From Isachenkonia alkalipeptolytica (GTDB lineage Bacteria; Bacillota; Clostridia; Peptostreptococcales; T1SED10-28): 32,983 nucleotides of DNA. The stretch is from positions 1 through 32,983 of the forward strand of contig NZ_SUMG01000024.1 of the NCBI RefSeq assembly GCF_009910325.1, read 5' to 3'. The notes below the pieces were generated by a model, which did no database searches, was not told the DNA's origin, and saw only the letters and a list, made by a program, of their open reading frames with translations. Both the position numbers and the translations under genes were made by a program. The first letter of the stretch is position 1. The number at the start of each line of letters is the position of its first letter. This document shows, one piece after another, positions 7,138-15,398 of this stretch.

Positions 7138-8856
7138 ATGAAAAAGAAGAAAAAATTGGGTCGACAAATGGTGCAAAAAATTATGGTGGTTATGTTATTG
7201 GTTTTCATTGTTTTTGGTATTATAGCAACTTCTTTATTATTCAGTAAGGTGTCGGATTTTGCTGCCATCGGTTTTGATTCCGTGGCCGCCGGGCTGCAGG
7301 GAACCTTTGAAGATTTCGAATTAAGGAATTTGGAAGTGGATGGAAGCGACGAACAGGAAGCCTTAAACCGATTGCAATCGGAAGTGGATCATTATCAGGA
7401 CAACATTTCTTTTGTTTCTGATCGATTGATGTTATTAACAAAGGTTGAAGAAGAATGGATATACCTCTACGGAATGGAAGAGGATAAAGTCTTTGAATTG
7501 GGTAGCCCGGTGGAGGAGACCTCTGAGGACCTGGAAAAAGCCTATAAAAATCAACAATCCGTTGGCAACGACTTCTCAGGAAGGTTCTTTCTCGACCGGG
7601 AACCCTTAAGCTTTTACGTCCCTTTGGAAACCGCCGACGAAGAAGTGGTTATACTTCATACAACGATTAAAACCGATCTGATCTGGGGGTTACTAGCGGG
7701 GATGGTTTCCCTCTTTGTTCTTCTCCTTGGAATTGTTTTGGTTACGGTTAATATTGTGGTGGGCACCGTAATCGCAAAAGAGATGAAAACTATGAAGACC
7801 TTGGTTAATAAAGTTGAAGATATTGCCCAGTTAAAGGGTGATATGACCAAACGCATTGAGATTCACAGCGATAATGAAATCGGAACCATGGCGGAAAATA
7901 TCAATGAACTGTTGGATACGGTCCACGATTTAATGAAAACCCTACGAAGTTCTTCCGATCAATTAATGAAAAGCTCCAGCGCTTTTCAAAGTCTGATGGT
8001 GGAAACAGAAGGTCGGACTCAGGAAATAAGCTCCGCTGCCACTGAGAGTAAAAATATTATTCAGGGACGAACCCTGGCAATGAAGGAAATGCAAAACAAA
8101 ATCTATCGAATTAATGATGAGGTGGCCGGGGTGGCGGACCTTAGCCAAAGCCTACGGCAAATGACAAAGGATACTGCGAAAGAATCCAACACCGGAAAAA
8201 CGGCTATGAGTGAGATGAAATCCTATGTTCATCATACGGTGGACCAGGTGCAGGATACCGGCGAGAAAATCGGCTCTCTTAAAAATATTTCTAAGGAGAT
8301 CAACTCCATTGTAGCCAGCATTAAAGGGATCACGGAACAAACCAATTTAATCGCACTGAATGCATCCATCGAAGCCGCCAGAGCGGGAGATCAGGGCAAA
8401 GGTTTTGCCGTGGTGGCGGGAGAGGTCCGAAAATTGGCGGAGGAATCCGCAAACCAGGCCTCCTCTATTGAAGAGCGGATTTCATTGATTCAAAACCAAA
8501 TTGAAAGTACGGAATCTTCCATGGGGGAAACCTTAAGTACCATTCAAAAGGAAATTACGATGGTGGAAGCGGTGGATCAAAGCTTTGAAGGGATTGCAAA
8601 ATCAGTTGACCAGGTATCGGATAGGGTAAGCAAAGTATATTCGGCCACCGAAGAAATTACAAACTTTAGCAATGAAGTGAATAGGGAAATGGAAAATCTT
8701 ACGAACTATTTCCACTCCGGGGATAAAACCGTAGATGGCATGATTGAAGGAGTGTTAGAGCAAAATGAAAAAGTACAGGGATTAACGGAGGAAGTAACGT
8801 TGATCAACCGACTTGCCCAAAAGCTCCATGAACTTTTGAAAAACTTAAAGCTGTAA
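7138..8856 (+). CDS. Methyl-accepting chemotaxis protein
   Basis: 572 aa transmembrane chemoreceptor. Helix 1 (about 14-36), an extracytoplasmic sensing domain (about 37-178) and helix 2 (182-208) are followed by a HAMP segment (about 207-265) and a long coiled-coil signalling domain. The kinase-binding hairpin tip is clear: [20 protein letters not shown] begins at residue 397, followed by [20 protein letters not shown]. The sensing domain is acidic and resembles a small single-Cache-like module, but the ligand cannot be predicted. It should signal to CheA/CheW, which are not in this window. AGGAGG precedes the ATG. It is an isolated gene. Confidence 0.93.
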   Translation: MKKKKKLGRQMVQKIMVVMLLVFIVFGIIATSLLFSKVSDFAAIGFDSVAAGLQGTFEDFELRNLEVDGSDEQEALNRLQSEVDHYQDNISFVSDRLMLLTKVEEEWIYLYGMEEDKVFELGSPVEETSEDLEKAYKNQQSVGNDFSGRFFLDREPLSFYVPLETADEEVVILHTTIKTDLIWGLLAGMVSLFVLLLGIVLVTVNIVVGTVIAKEMKTMKTLVNKVEDIAQLKGDMTKRIEIHSDNEIGTMAENINELLDTVHDLMKTLRSSSDQLMKSSSAFQSLMVETEGRTQEISSAATESKNIIQGRTLAMKEMQNKIYRINDEVAGVADLSQSLRQMTKDTAKESNTGKTAMSEMKSYVHHTVDQVQDTGEKIGSLKNISKEINSIVASIKGITEQTNLIALNASIEAARAGDQGKGFAVVAGEVRKLAEESANQASSIEERISLIQNQIESTESSMGETLSTIQKEITMVEAVDQSFEGIAKSVDQVSDRVSKVYSATEEITNFSNEVNREMENLTNYFHSGDKTVDGMIEGVLEQNEKVQGLTEEVTLINRLAQKLHELLKNLKL

Positions 8857-8877
8857 GGGACTCATTCAAAGTCCCTT
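8855..8877 (+). terminator. Weak hairpin after the chemoreceptor gene
   Basis: AAGGGACT pairs with AGTCCCTT over seven bases, overlapping the stop codon. No T-tract follows, so termination is doubtful. Confidence 0.3.
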
Positions 8878-8910
8878 GATGAAAACACTCATCATGGGTT
8901 TGATCATTTA

Positions 8911-8919
8911 TGATATAAT
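8911..8919 (+). promoter_or_regulatory. Extended -10 promoter of the EamA gene
   Basis: TGATATAAT, a perfect extended -10 sequence, about 60 bases before the start codon. Confidence 0.5.
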
Positions 8920-8977
8920 ACCAGAAGACCAATCCCTTGGATTTAAACACTATCATAAATGAAATGAGGACTTATCT

Positions 8978-9904
8978 ATGCAAAAAAAACAACTGTTAAC
9001 AAACTACGCCCTGGTTTTCCTGGTCATGGCCTTATGGGGGACGAACCTGGTGATCATTAAAACCTTAGTGTCGGATCTTCCGCCCCAGACCATGACCGCT
9101 TTTCGAATTATGCTGGCCGGGGTTACCGCTTCCGCTGTAGTCCTTCTTGGAAAAAATTATCGCTCCCTGAACAAAAAAGAGGGTCTCTATATTTTCTTCG
9201 GTATGCTCTTCGGCGTGGTGTTGCATCAATCCTTAATGGCCTACGGTCTAACCTTAATCGATGCATCCAATGCCTCGTTGATTCTTGCGCTATTACCCCT
9301 AACCACGGCGCTCCTTGGGGTGCTTCATCTGGGAGAGAAATTAACCCCCTTAAGAACCTTAGGCTTTATTCTGGCCTTGATCGGCGTTTTTTTCATTCAA
9401 GGAGGCTCCTTCCATACTTTAGGATTTTCCCTGGGAGAAATCATAATTTTTACCGCCATGTTTGTTCAGGCCACAAGCTTTATTCTGATTCGAAAGGTTA
9501 CCGCCACGGTAGATTCCAAGCAGGTCACCGCTCTGATGAATATCGGCGGCGCCTTAAGCTTACTGCTGATCAGCTTTATGGTGGAACCTCAAGGGATCAG
9601 CCAAATGACCTCGGCTCCTCCCTTTACCTATTTTCTGTTCTTTTTCTCGGGGATCGTCATCAGCGGCGGCGGACATTTGATCTTTAATGCCTCCATACAA
9701 AAAATCGGTGCTTCCCAGACCGCGGTATTCAATAACTTTGTTCCCTTTTTCGGCCTGGTCTCTTCCGCCGTCTTTTTGAACGAAACCATTAGCCTTTCCC
9801 AGTCCCTGGGTTTTCTCTTCATCGTCTCCGGCGTCCTTTTTGGTACCGGGTATATTGAAAAGCAACGGGGAAAACAACTGCAAAGTAAAATCCCGGAAAA
9901 TTAA
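8978..9904 (+). CDS. EamA-family (drug/metabolite superfamily) transporter
   Basis: 308 aa with ten hydrophobic helices arranged as two EamA repeats (about residues 8-140 and 152-290). Characteristic segments are MALWGTNLVIIK in helix 1, the end-of-repeat LGEKLTPLRTLGFILALIGV and, in repeat two, FLNETISLSQSLGFLFIVSG. Such proteins export amino acids, metabolites or drugs from the cytoplasm, and the substrate is unknown. GAGG precedes the ATG. The stop codon lies within a terminator that probably works in both directions, since a small gene converges from the right. Confidence 0.9.
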   Translation: MQKKQLLTNYALVFLVMALWGTNLVIIKTLVSDLPPQTMTAFRIMLAGVTASAVVLLGKNYRSLNKKEGLYIFFGMLFGVVLHQSLMAYGLTLIDASNASLILALLPLTTALLGVLHLGEKLTPLRTLGFILALIGVFFIQGGSFHTLGFSLGEIIIFTAMFVQATSFILIRKVTATVDSKQVTALMNIGGALSLLLISFMVEPQGISQMTSAPPFTYFLFFFSGIVISGGGHLIFNASIQKIGASQTAVFNNFVPFFGLVSSAVFLNETISLSQSLGFLFIVSGVLFGTGYIEKQRGKQLQSKIPEN

Positions 9905-9918
9905 TTCCGGGATTTATT
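9887..9918. terminator. Probable bidirectional terminator between the EamA gene and the small minus-strand gene
   Basis: AAATCCCGGAA pairs with TTCCGGGATTT across a short A/T loop, with A-rich and T-rich flanks on either side. Confidence 0.65.
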
Positions 9919-9977
9919 AGTTACCGTTGCATCGACTCTGTCGATCTCCTCCCGGATTCCATCGGCTCCCAGGGTGG

Positions 9978-10136
9978 TTAAATCCCCGGGTAAGCGGAAT
10001 CCTGAATACTGCTGTCCTGTTGGGAACTTGCAGTGGTACTGCGGTTCATCCCCAATAAAAATCCTCCTAGAACCCCAAACATCAATAAGATAACCAGGAT
10101 TTTTCTTCTGTTCAACCTTCTTTTTTTCTGTCCCAT
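9978..10136 (-). CDS. Small single-helix membrane protein, apparently frameshifted near its C-terminus
   Basis: Frame one encodes 52 aa: a very basic N-terminus (MGQKKRRLNRRK), one transmembrane helix (about 13-30), then a polar Ser/Gln-rich stretch ending SAYPGI. At that point the DNA reads C CCG GGG, and the -1 frame continues without a stop as PGDLTTLGADGIREEIDRVD plus ATVTNKSRN to a stop at 9901-9903. The second frame has good coding character (amphipathic, acidic), so the original or recoded product is probably about 78 aa. Either one G has been lost from a run, or the gene uses -1 frameshifting at a CCCGGGG heptamer. GGGGG lies upstream of the ATG. Family unknown. Confidence 0.5.
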   Translation of the reverse strand: MGQKKRRLNRRKILVILLMFGVLGGFLLGMNRSTTASSQQDSSIQDSAYPGI

Positions 10137-10345
10137 GATGATCCCCCAATACAACGTTGTTATTTTTTCAGTGCATCATAAATCCTACCACATTAAGGAA
10201 AAATTGTCTTCCTTCATCAAAAAATTGAGGGTGAAAATTACTTCAGGGGAAAATAAATGGATCGATCAAATTGAAAGTGGTGATAATTTTTTTCCAATCC
10301 GAAAGCCGACGACATACAAGCTCGTTAGCATTTCCCTGCCGCTTA

Positions 10346-11776
10346 TCACAGCAGTTCATCAAAGGGGTAAAGCACCCCCCGCAGGACTTTCACCAACACC
10401 CCTTTATACCAGGGCACCGGTTCTATTTCAGCCTGTTCCGCTCCAAAAGAGGGCCCCTCCTCACTATAGGGAACACTTTTCCGGACGAGACCTTCAATTT
10501 CTCCGGATAATTCCTTGGCAAAGGAGTGGCTGTCGATTACCACCATGCTTTCCGTACTCAAAAACGCACTGCGGGCATCCATATTAAAAGAACCCACCAG
10601 ACTGATTTGCTGATCGAAGATATAGGATTTCCCATGGACCGATCCCCGGCCGTCGTACTCGAAAATCTGATCCGCCCGGCCGTGGATTTCCTCCCGGTGA
10701 TTTAAATAACCGGCAATACCGAAATAGTTTGGGGATGCGGCCTTGGAGTTGGTTAGAATAAACAGTTCATGGTCGCTCTGTAGATGATCGAAATGCTGTC
10801 TCATCCGATCACTGGGAATTACGTAAGGGCTTTGAACCACTGCGGACTGCTCCGCCCCTTCCAAGAGCTTCCCCAGTTTCATCAGCACTCGGGGCTCTTT
10901 TCCAATCCGATCCACAGAGTTTGTGGTCAAGATAATGCCCTTGGTTTCATGAAACTTCCCGTTCCAATCCATGCTTTCGGGAAACTTGTCCGGGTATTGT
11001 GCTTCTATTTCACGGCGAAATTCCAGTAGTTCCGAGGTTTTTCTCTCCGGGGAATCTTTCTGTCTTCTTGAAAACCGAAGAGGTTCCTCCTTTGTATAGC
11101 GGCTTTCCCATAGACGGCCAAAGTACTTGTCAAAATCCTCCAGCACACTATGCTCCCCCGTTTCAAAGCAGGATCTTTTTATCAGTACATCCCGGTCCTT
11201 TACAATTTCATCCTCATAGGGGTCCAGAAAATACTTATCTCCAATATTTCTTCCTCCGATCATGGCATAGGTATCATCTACGACCATGAACTTATCATGC
11301 ATGCGATTGTTCAACGTCCATGGTTTTAAAAGATTCAGAGGTTCATAAAAGCGGATTTCGATCTTCGGGTGATTGACCAGTGCCCGGTATACCGACCGGT
11401 TGTTCCGACCCAGATTATGAAAGATCCCGTCAAAAATCAGTTGCACCTCTACTCCTCTATTAGCCGCGGATAAAATGGTTCCGTAAAACAGATCGCTCGC
11501 GATACCGTCATGGGCGGAAAAATAGGCGATTTGTATCTGCTCCTTCGCCTGATCCATAAGATGTAGCCGGGATATACCGGAATACATGGGGTCCTCCAAC
11601 AACAGGGCCTTGTCCGGCCCGATCTCGTCACCGTATAATCCCTCTGGATCCATGTCTCCGGAAGACTGGACGGAATCCGCCCTGGCCATATACACCGGTA
11701 GCATAAAACCGATGAACAGGTAAACCAAATAAAGGGCTAGCAGCAAAGCACCCTTTCTAAGTAAGCTTTTGTTCAT
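10346..11776 (-). CDS. Phospholipase D / cardiolipin-synthase-like protein with two HKD motifs
   Basis: 476 aa. An N-terminal membrane anchor or signal (about 8-31) is followed by an exported or membrane-attached double PLD domain. Motif 1 is His160-x-Lys162-x4-Asp167 (MHDKFMVVDD) followed by GGRN. Motif 2 is His381-x-Lys383-x4-Asp388 (VHGKSYIFD) followed by GSFNMDARS. Two HKD motifs form one active site, as in cardiolipin synthases and PLD phosphodiesterases. It lacks the paired N-terminal helices of classical ClsA, so a lipid-remodelling phosphodiesterase is as likely as a synthase. The ATG at 11776 is preferred over an upstream TTG because AGAGGG lies six bases before it. No partner gene is adjacent. 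Confidence 0.87.
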   Translation of the reverse strand: MNKSLLRKGALLLALYLVYLFIGFMLPVYMARADSVQSSGDMDPEGLYGDEIGPDKALLLEDPMYSGISRLHLMDQAKEQIQIAYFSAHDGIASDLFYGTILSAANRGVEVQLIFDGIFHNLGRNNRSVYRALVNHPKIEIRFYEPLNLLKPWTLNNRMHDKFMVVDDTYAMIGGRNIGDKYFLDPYEDEIVKDRDVLIKRSCFETGEHSVLEDFDKYFGRLWESRYTKEEPLRFSRRQKDSPERKTSELLEFRREIEAQYPDKFPESMDWNGKFHETKGIILTTNSVDRIGKEPRVLMKLGKLLEGAEQSAVVQSPYVIPSDRMRQHFDHLQSDHELFILTNSKAASPNYFGIAGYLNHREEIHGRADQIFEYDGRGSVHGKSYIFDQQISLVGSFNMDARSAFLSTESMVVIDSHSFAKELSGEIEGLVRKSVPYSEEGPSFGAEQAEIEPVPWYKGVLVKVLRGVLYPFDELL

Positions 11777-11926
11777 AAGAATCCCTCTCAAAAATTATTT
11801 CCCTGTGCCGGGTATTTTTATCCTAGCATCTTTAGATGAACTCTTTATGAACTTGAAGTTCTTCGGGGCCATCAAAGCCTATTCCGAATGAAACAAACGG
11901 CGGTTATGCTCCTTGGTATCGCCTTT

Positions 11927-12094
11927 TTAAAACATCGAAAAAAATATCGGTATCACAATCAGCAGTAAGCTGATAGCGCAGGCGCCGGTGTGTACCGTGG
12001 TTTCTCTTCCTTCCTTAACCGCTTTCATAGCACCAATCAAATTCACAACAAAAATAATCGGCGTAAACCAGATAGTATAAAAGCCTATCGTCAC
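11927..12094 (-). CDS. 55-aa two-helix membrane protein, unknown function
   Basis: A small gene on the minus strand with two hydrophobic helices (about residues 2-22 and 38-54) separated by a charged loop, AMKAVKEGRETTVHTG. A strong GGAGGT lies five bases before a GTG start at 12094. The in-frame ATG at 12106 would overlap that ribosome-binding site, so GTG is the better start. It lies between the PLD-type gene and a divergent 42-aa lipoprotein. I do not recognise the family. Open frame, membrane-helix pattern and ribosome-binding site support it as a real gene. Confidence 0.55.
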   Translation of the reverse strand: MTIGFYTIWFTPIIFVVNLIGAMKAVKEGRETTVHTGACAISLLLIVIPIFFSMF

Positions 12095-12221
12095 TATAAC
12101 CTCCATTGAATCACGCTCTTTTTATAAAATATTTTAACATATAACGGTAAAACCCGCGATCTTACCCGTTGACATAATAATGATACATTTTTCTGATAGT
12201 ATAAGAATCATAATAAATCAT

Positions 12222-12285
12222 TAACTCAAACATTCTCACTCAACAGTGTATTAACTTTCGAGAAAAAATGTAAATTTACAAAGGA
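12222..12285. repeat. Direct repeat, left arm, copy 1
   Basis: This 64-base block, starting TAACTCAAACATTCTCACTC and ending ACAAAGGA, recurs with about nine mismatches at 15303-15366. In copy 1 it is the leader and ribosome-binding region of the 42-aa lipoprotein. Confidence 0.8.
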
Positions 12286-12296
12286 GGTATTCGTGT

Positions 12297-12425
12297 ATGA
12301 ATTTGAAAAAATTGTTAGTTGCAGGAATCCTTAGTTTAGCTTTGATCGGGTTCGTCGGGTGTGAAGTGGAAGATGAGCCGATGGAAGAACCCATCGAAGA
12401 AGATATGGAAGATCCCGCTGATTAA
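12297..12425 (+). CDS. 42-aa acidic lipoprotein
   Basis: A short gene with a textbook lipoprotein signal: MNLKKLLVAGILSLALIGFV, then Gly-Cys22. The mature part is only about 21 residues and almost wholly acidic and proline-rich (EVEDEPMEEP and onward). AAAGGAGG is nine bases before the ATG. A terminator follows at 12499. It would be attached to the outer face of the membrane as a tiny, highly negative peptide. Clostridial genomes carry many such mini-lipoproteins of unknown role. Its upstream region is repeated at 15303, where no lipoprotein gene follows. Confidence 0.65.
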   Translation: MNLKKLLVAGILSLALIGFVGCEVEDEPMEEPIEEDMEDPAD

Positions 12426-12498
12426 TAAGTGCATTGAACAGATTTGTTCCAATAGTAACTTTTTCTTACTTTCATTCTCCTTAAATGAAATAAATGTT

Positions 12499-12537
12499 GA
12501 AAAAGCCCTAGATCTCTCCCCTCTAGGGGTTTTTCTT
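12499..12537 (+). terminator. Terminator after the 42-aa lipoprotein
   Basis: GAAAAAGCCCTAGA pairs with TCTAGGGGTTTTTC over a short loop, with T-rich sequence on the plus strand. Confidence 0.75.
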
Positions 12538-12705
12538 TGCTATTTCAATTTTCTCAGGTGCAACGGCCATCAGTTTTGTCAAGATTACCCCACCAAAGGA
12601 TTCTCCCATACAAATGATTTTTTCAAATCCCAGGGAGTCAATTACCTCCGCTGCCCATTCTCCGTATTCCAAATTCTTGGTCGACACTGTTATTTTGGAA
12701 TCCAC
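12523..12705 (-). pseudogene. Alpha/beta hydrolase remnant (nucleophile-elbow segment only)
   Basis: The reading frame on the minus strand encodes NLEYGEWAAEVIDSLGFEKI, then ICMGESFGGVILTKLMAVAPEKIE. That is the helix-strand-elbow part of an alpha/beta hydrolase, with GESFGG as the catalytic serine motif. There is no N-terminal domain and no C-terminal half with Asp/His. Its right end overlaps the end of the GNAT gene and its left end runs into the terminator at 12499. It is almost certainly a fragment left after a rearrangement and not a functional gene. Confidence 0.6.
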
Positions 12706-13165
12706 AACGCTTGATCATTTTCTTTGAATCCGCATTTTTCATAGAATTCCCGGTTTCCATCGGTATAGGTTAAAAAGAAGTAGGTGCCGTTAAACTCCTT
12801 TAAAAGAATCTTCATCATCCTCTTAGCAATTCCTTTTCCCTGAAAGGGTGGTCGAACCACCACATCATAAATTCCTGTGTAAAAATAACCATCGGAAATG
12901 GCTCGAGCAAACCCTATCAATTCTTCTTTGTTATAAGCTAAAACAAAAAAAGAATTTTCAAAAGCCTGCACTATCACCTTTTCATCTTTATTCCAGCCAA
13001 CGCTCTTAAATACTTCCGTCAGTTCCTTCCCATTAATTCGGGTATTTACACAATATTCGATACTCATAATACCCCTCCTTACGACCCTTAGCTAAACCGG
13101 TCTTCATTTTTTTCCTTCTGTTATTAATTCAATATTTGCTTTCTAAACTCCTCTTTTTTCTGTGA
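12677..13165. repeat. Direct repeat, right arm, copy 1 (GNAT gene and its upstream region)
   Basis: This block of about 489 bases is repeated at 15789-16073 with high identity, except that about 200 bases inside the GNAT gene (roughly 12742-12945) are missing from copy 2. Confidence 0.85.
12690..13067 (-). CDS. GNAT-family acetyltransferase
   Basis: 125 aa, a compact single-domain GNAT. The acetyl-CoA-binding motif A is clear: YDVVVRPPFQGKGIAKRMMK (residues 67-86), i.e. V-x-P-x-x-Q-G-K-G-I-A. The family's C-terminal signature follows as FYEKCGFKE. Such enzymes acetylate amines of small molecules or proteins; the substrate is unknown. AAGGAGGGG precedes the ATG. It is the intact parent-like copy; a deleted copy lies 3 kb away at 15802. 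Confidence 0.88.
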   Translation of the reverse strand: MSIEYCVNTRINGKELTEVFKSVGWNKDEKVIVQAFENSFFVLAYNKEELIGFARAISDGYFYTGIYDVVVRPPFQGKGIAKRMMKILLKEFNGTYFFLTYTDGNREFYEKCGFKENDQALWIPK

Positions 13166-13314
13166 TATTCCTCTTTTTTTCCATAAAATCCGAAGCAAAG
13201 TTTCTCAGATTTTATGCCGTCAGCAAGTTAAAATGATTTCCCTAAAGAAAATCCCCCCTTTCTCTTTCGCTTATTTCCCTTGCTCACCACCTGCAGAAAT
13301 AATTTTAAAAACCT

Positions 13315-13343
13315 TTGCAATAATCTGATAACTATAATATAAT
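13315..13343 (+). promoter_or_regulatory. Promoter of the surface 5'-nucleotidase gene
   Basis: TTGCAA (13315-13320), 17-base spacer, TATAAT (13338-13343). Transcription should start near 13350, giving a leader of about 140 bases. Confidence 0.7.
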
Positions 13344-13398
13344 AAAATTGCACGTCGGTAAAAAAATAATTTAAACCATCTACGAAAGGAGGATGTCA

Positions 13399-13431
13399 AT
13401 GAAGGGAAAAGATCATCGGTGGCGGACATAA
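13399..13431 (+). other. Upstream mini-ORF and hairpin in the nucleotidase leader
   Basis: ATG with its own AAAGGAGG (13385-13392) opens a 10-codon frame, MKGKDHRWRT, ending inside a hairpin. The hairpin stem is AAAGATCA (13408-13415) pairing with TGATCTTT (13437-13444). Ribosomes translating the mini-ORF would melt this stem, so a leader-peptide or translational-coupling control of the downstream gene is possible. No known riboswitch consensus was recognised here. Confidence 0.35.
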
Positions 13432-13492
13432 GCTTGTGATCTTTATGGAATGGCAGTGTGTATAGGAAAAAAATTAAAGGAGTGATTGGTTT

Positions 13493-15226
13493 ATGAAGAG
13501 CAACTTTAATAAACGTCTTTTAGTTGTAGTATTGGTTTTAAGTATGGTACTATCAAGCTTTGCCTTTGCCTTTGCAGCTGAAGATTCCGACACCCTGGAG
13601 CTAACCATTCTACATACCAACGACATCCATGGTAGAATTGTAGAAGACCGATTTGATGGTATGGGTTTTGCTAGGATCGACGCCTTAGTACGGGAGTTTA
13701 GAGAGGATCGGGAAAATGTATTGCTTCTTGATGCCGGGGATACCGTCCATGGTCAACCCTACGCCACAATTCCCGAAGGAGAAAGCATCATTACCATCAT
13801 GAATGAAATCGGCTACGATTATATGGTTGCTGGAAATCATGATTTCAATTACGGTTATCAGCGACTGATTGAATTAGAAGAAATGGCGGATTTTCCCATA
13901 TTTGCCGGCAACGTGGTTTATGAAGCTACGGGAGAACCGATTATTGAAAAGGAATACGACGTAATCGAATACGGAGACATTCAAATAGGGATATTCGGAC
14001 TGGCTACACCGGAAACCTTGTTTAAGAGCCATCCTGCAGGAACCGCGGGCTTGGAATTTCTAAACCCCGTAACCTATGCCCAAGGAATGATGGACCATTT
14101 TGACGACGAATATGATTTGGATTTTGTTATCAGTTTGGCTCATTTAGGGATTGACGAGAGTACCAAATACGAAGAGCGAAGCTCTGGTGTTGCCACTGAA
14201 GTAGATGGCATCGACTTAATCGTTGACGGCCATTCCCACTCCTTCCTGGAAGGTGGAAGAATGTATGGAGACACCATGGTTGTACAAGTTGAGGATTATG
14301 GAAAACACTTAGGAGTAGTGGAAGTGGTATTTGATGGAGAAGATATTTCCATAACCTCCGGGGCGGTCTTAAAGGAAGAAGCCATGGAGAGATTCCCGGA
14401 CGAAGATGCTCTACCGCTTTGGGCTACCATTAGCGAGATTATGGCCGAAGTGGACGAACAGCTCTCAGAAGTAATCGGCGAGAACAAAATTTACCTTAAT
14501 GGAGAACGGGAATACGTCCGTGCCGGGGAAACCAATTTAGGTAACCTTCTGACCGACGCCATGCGGGATGCTAGCGAAGCGGATATTGCTTTTTCCAACG
14601 GAGGAGGGATTCGAGCCTCCATCGATGTGGGGGATATTACCAAGGGTGATGTGGCAAGCGTGCTGCCTTTTGGTAACGCCTTGGTAACCCTTGAGATAAC
14701 CGGTCAGGAAATGATCGACGCATTAGAAATCGGTGCCTCGGATTATCCGGAGCCCAAGGGTGCTTTCCTGCAAATTTCCGGCGCAAGCTATGAAATTGAC
14801 ACTTCAGCTGAATATGGTGAGCGGATCAAAAACGTTATGGTGGACGATGAGCCCATTGATTTGGAAAAAAGCTATCTAGTTGCTACGAATGACTTTGTAG
14901 CTGCCGGAGGCGACGGCTATGAACTTTTTGCAGAAATGGAACTGGTAACGGAGCTACACGCCTTAGATGAAGTTGTCATTACCTATATTCAGGAACTAGG
15001 TGTTGTGGAAATGGATACTGAAGGTCGGATCACGGAATACGAAGAAGCCGACGATCCGGTGGATGATGAAGATGACCCGGTGGATGATGAAGACGATCCG
15101 GTAGACGATGAGGATGAAGATGAAGAACCGATTCCTCAAACCGGAGATCAAAGTCCTTACGTTATGCTGTTCCTTCTTTCCTCCGGTATGATTGTACTAC
15201 TGATAAAAAGAACGGTAAAAGCTTAA
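13493..15226 (+). CDS. Cell-wall-anchored bifunctional metallophosphatase / 5'-nucleotidase (UshA-like)
   Basis: 577 aa. A signal peptide ends about residue 29 (SFAFAFA). The metallophosphoesterase domain shows ILHTNDIHG (Asp44, His46), LLDAGDTVHG (Asp83), AGNHDF (Asn115-His116), SLAHLG and DGHSH, binding two metal ions. The 5'-nucleotidase C-terminal domain (about 335-500) carries the nucleotide-binding SNGGGIRASI and LPFGNALV. An acidic linker with three DDPVDDE repeats follows. The end is a sorting signal: IPQTG (547-551), a hydrophobic span and a KRTVKA tail, so a sortase should attach it to peptidoglycan. It releases nucleosides and phosphate from extracellular nucleotides. AAAGGAG precedes the ATG. 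Confidence 0.93.
   Translation: MKSNFNKRLLVVVLVLSMVLSSFAFAFAAEDSDTLELTILHTNDIHGRIVEDRFDGMGFARIDALVREFREDRENVLLLDAGDTVHGQPYATIPEGESIITIMNEIGYDYMVAGNHDFNYGYQRLIELEEMADFPIFAGNVVYEATGEPIIEKEYDVIEYGDIQIGIFGLATPETLFKSHPAGTAGLEFLNPVTYAQGMMDHFDDEYDLDFVISLAHLGIDESTKYEERSSGVATEVDGIDLIVDGHSHSFLEGGRMYGDTMVVQVEDYGKHLGVVEVVFDGEDISITSGAVLKEEAMERFPDEDALPLWATISEIMAEVDEQLSEVIGENKIYLNGEREYVRAGETNLGNLLTDAMRDASEADIAFSNGGGIRASIDVGDITKGDVASVLPFGNALVTLEITGQEMIDALEIGASDYPEPKGAFLQISGASYEIDTSAEYGERIKNVMVDDEPIDLEKSYLVATNDFVAAGGDGYELFAEMELVTELHALDEVVITYIQELGVVEMDTEGRITEYEEADDPVDDEDDPVDDEDDPVDDEDEDEEPIPQTGDQSPYVMLFLLSSGMIVLLIKRTVKA
15047..15115 (+). repeat. Tandem acidic coding repeat (DDPVDDE x3)
   Basis: A 24-base unit encoding D-D-P-V-D-D-E-(D) is repeated three times in tandem with silent third-position changes, in the linker before the IPQTG anchor. 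Copy number is likely to vary between strains. Confidence 0.8.
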
Positions 15227-15235
15227 TGTTTCAAT

Positions 15236-15288
15236 AAAACACACAAAAGGCCTTAGATATATTATCTAAGGCTTTTTGTGTGTTTTAT
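15236..15288 (+). terminator. Strong terminator after the 5'-nucleotidase gene
   Basis: Long near-perfect hairpin of more than 20 bp (AAAACACACAAAAGGCCTTA on the 5' arm and its complement on the 3' arm), T-rich tail. It is nearly symmetric, so it may act in both directions. Confidence 0.85.
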
Positions 15289-15302
15289 TATATTAACATC
15301 GC

Positions 15303-15366
15303 TAACTCAAATATTCTCACTCAACAGTGTATTAACTTTCAAGAAGAATGCGAATTTTACAAAGGA
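15303..15366. repeat. Direct repeat, left arm, copy 2
   Basis: Copy of 12222-12285 (TAACTCAAATATTCTCACTC to ACAAAGGA). Here no lipoprotein follows; the sequence runs into the tail of the converging gene at 15399. Confidence 0.8.
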
Positions 15367-15398
15367 TCTTCCTTTCGGCGGGATGGTTCGTGAATGCC

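Noticed and set aside
10150-10345. Possible gene or regulatory RNA in the 200-base gap between the frameshifted small gene and the PLD-type gene.
   Set aside because: No frame with a start, ribosome-binding site and coding character was found on either strand, and no RNA motif was recognised.
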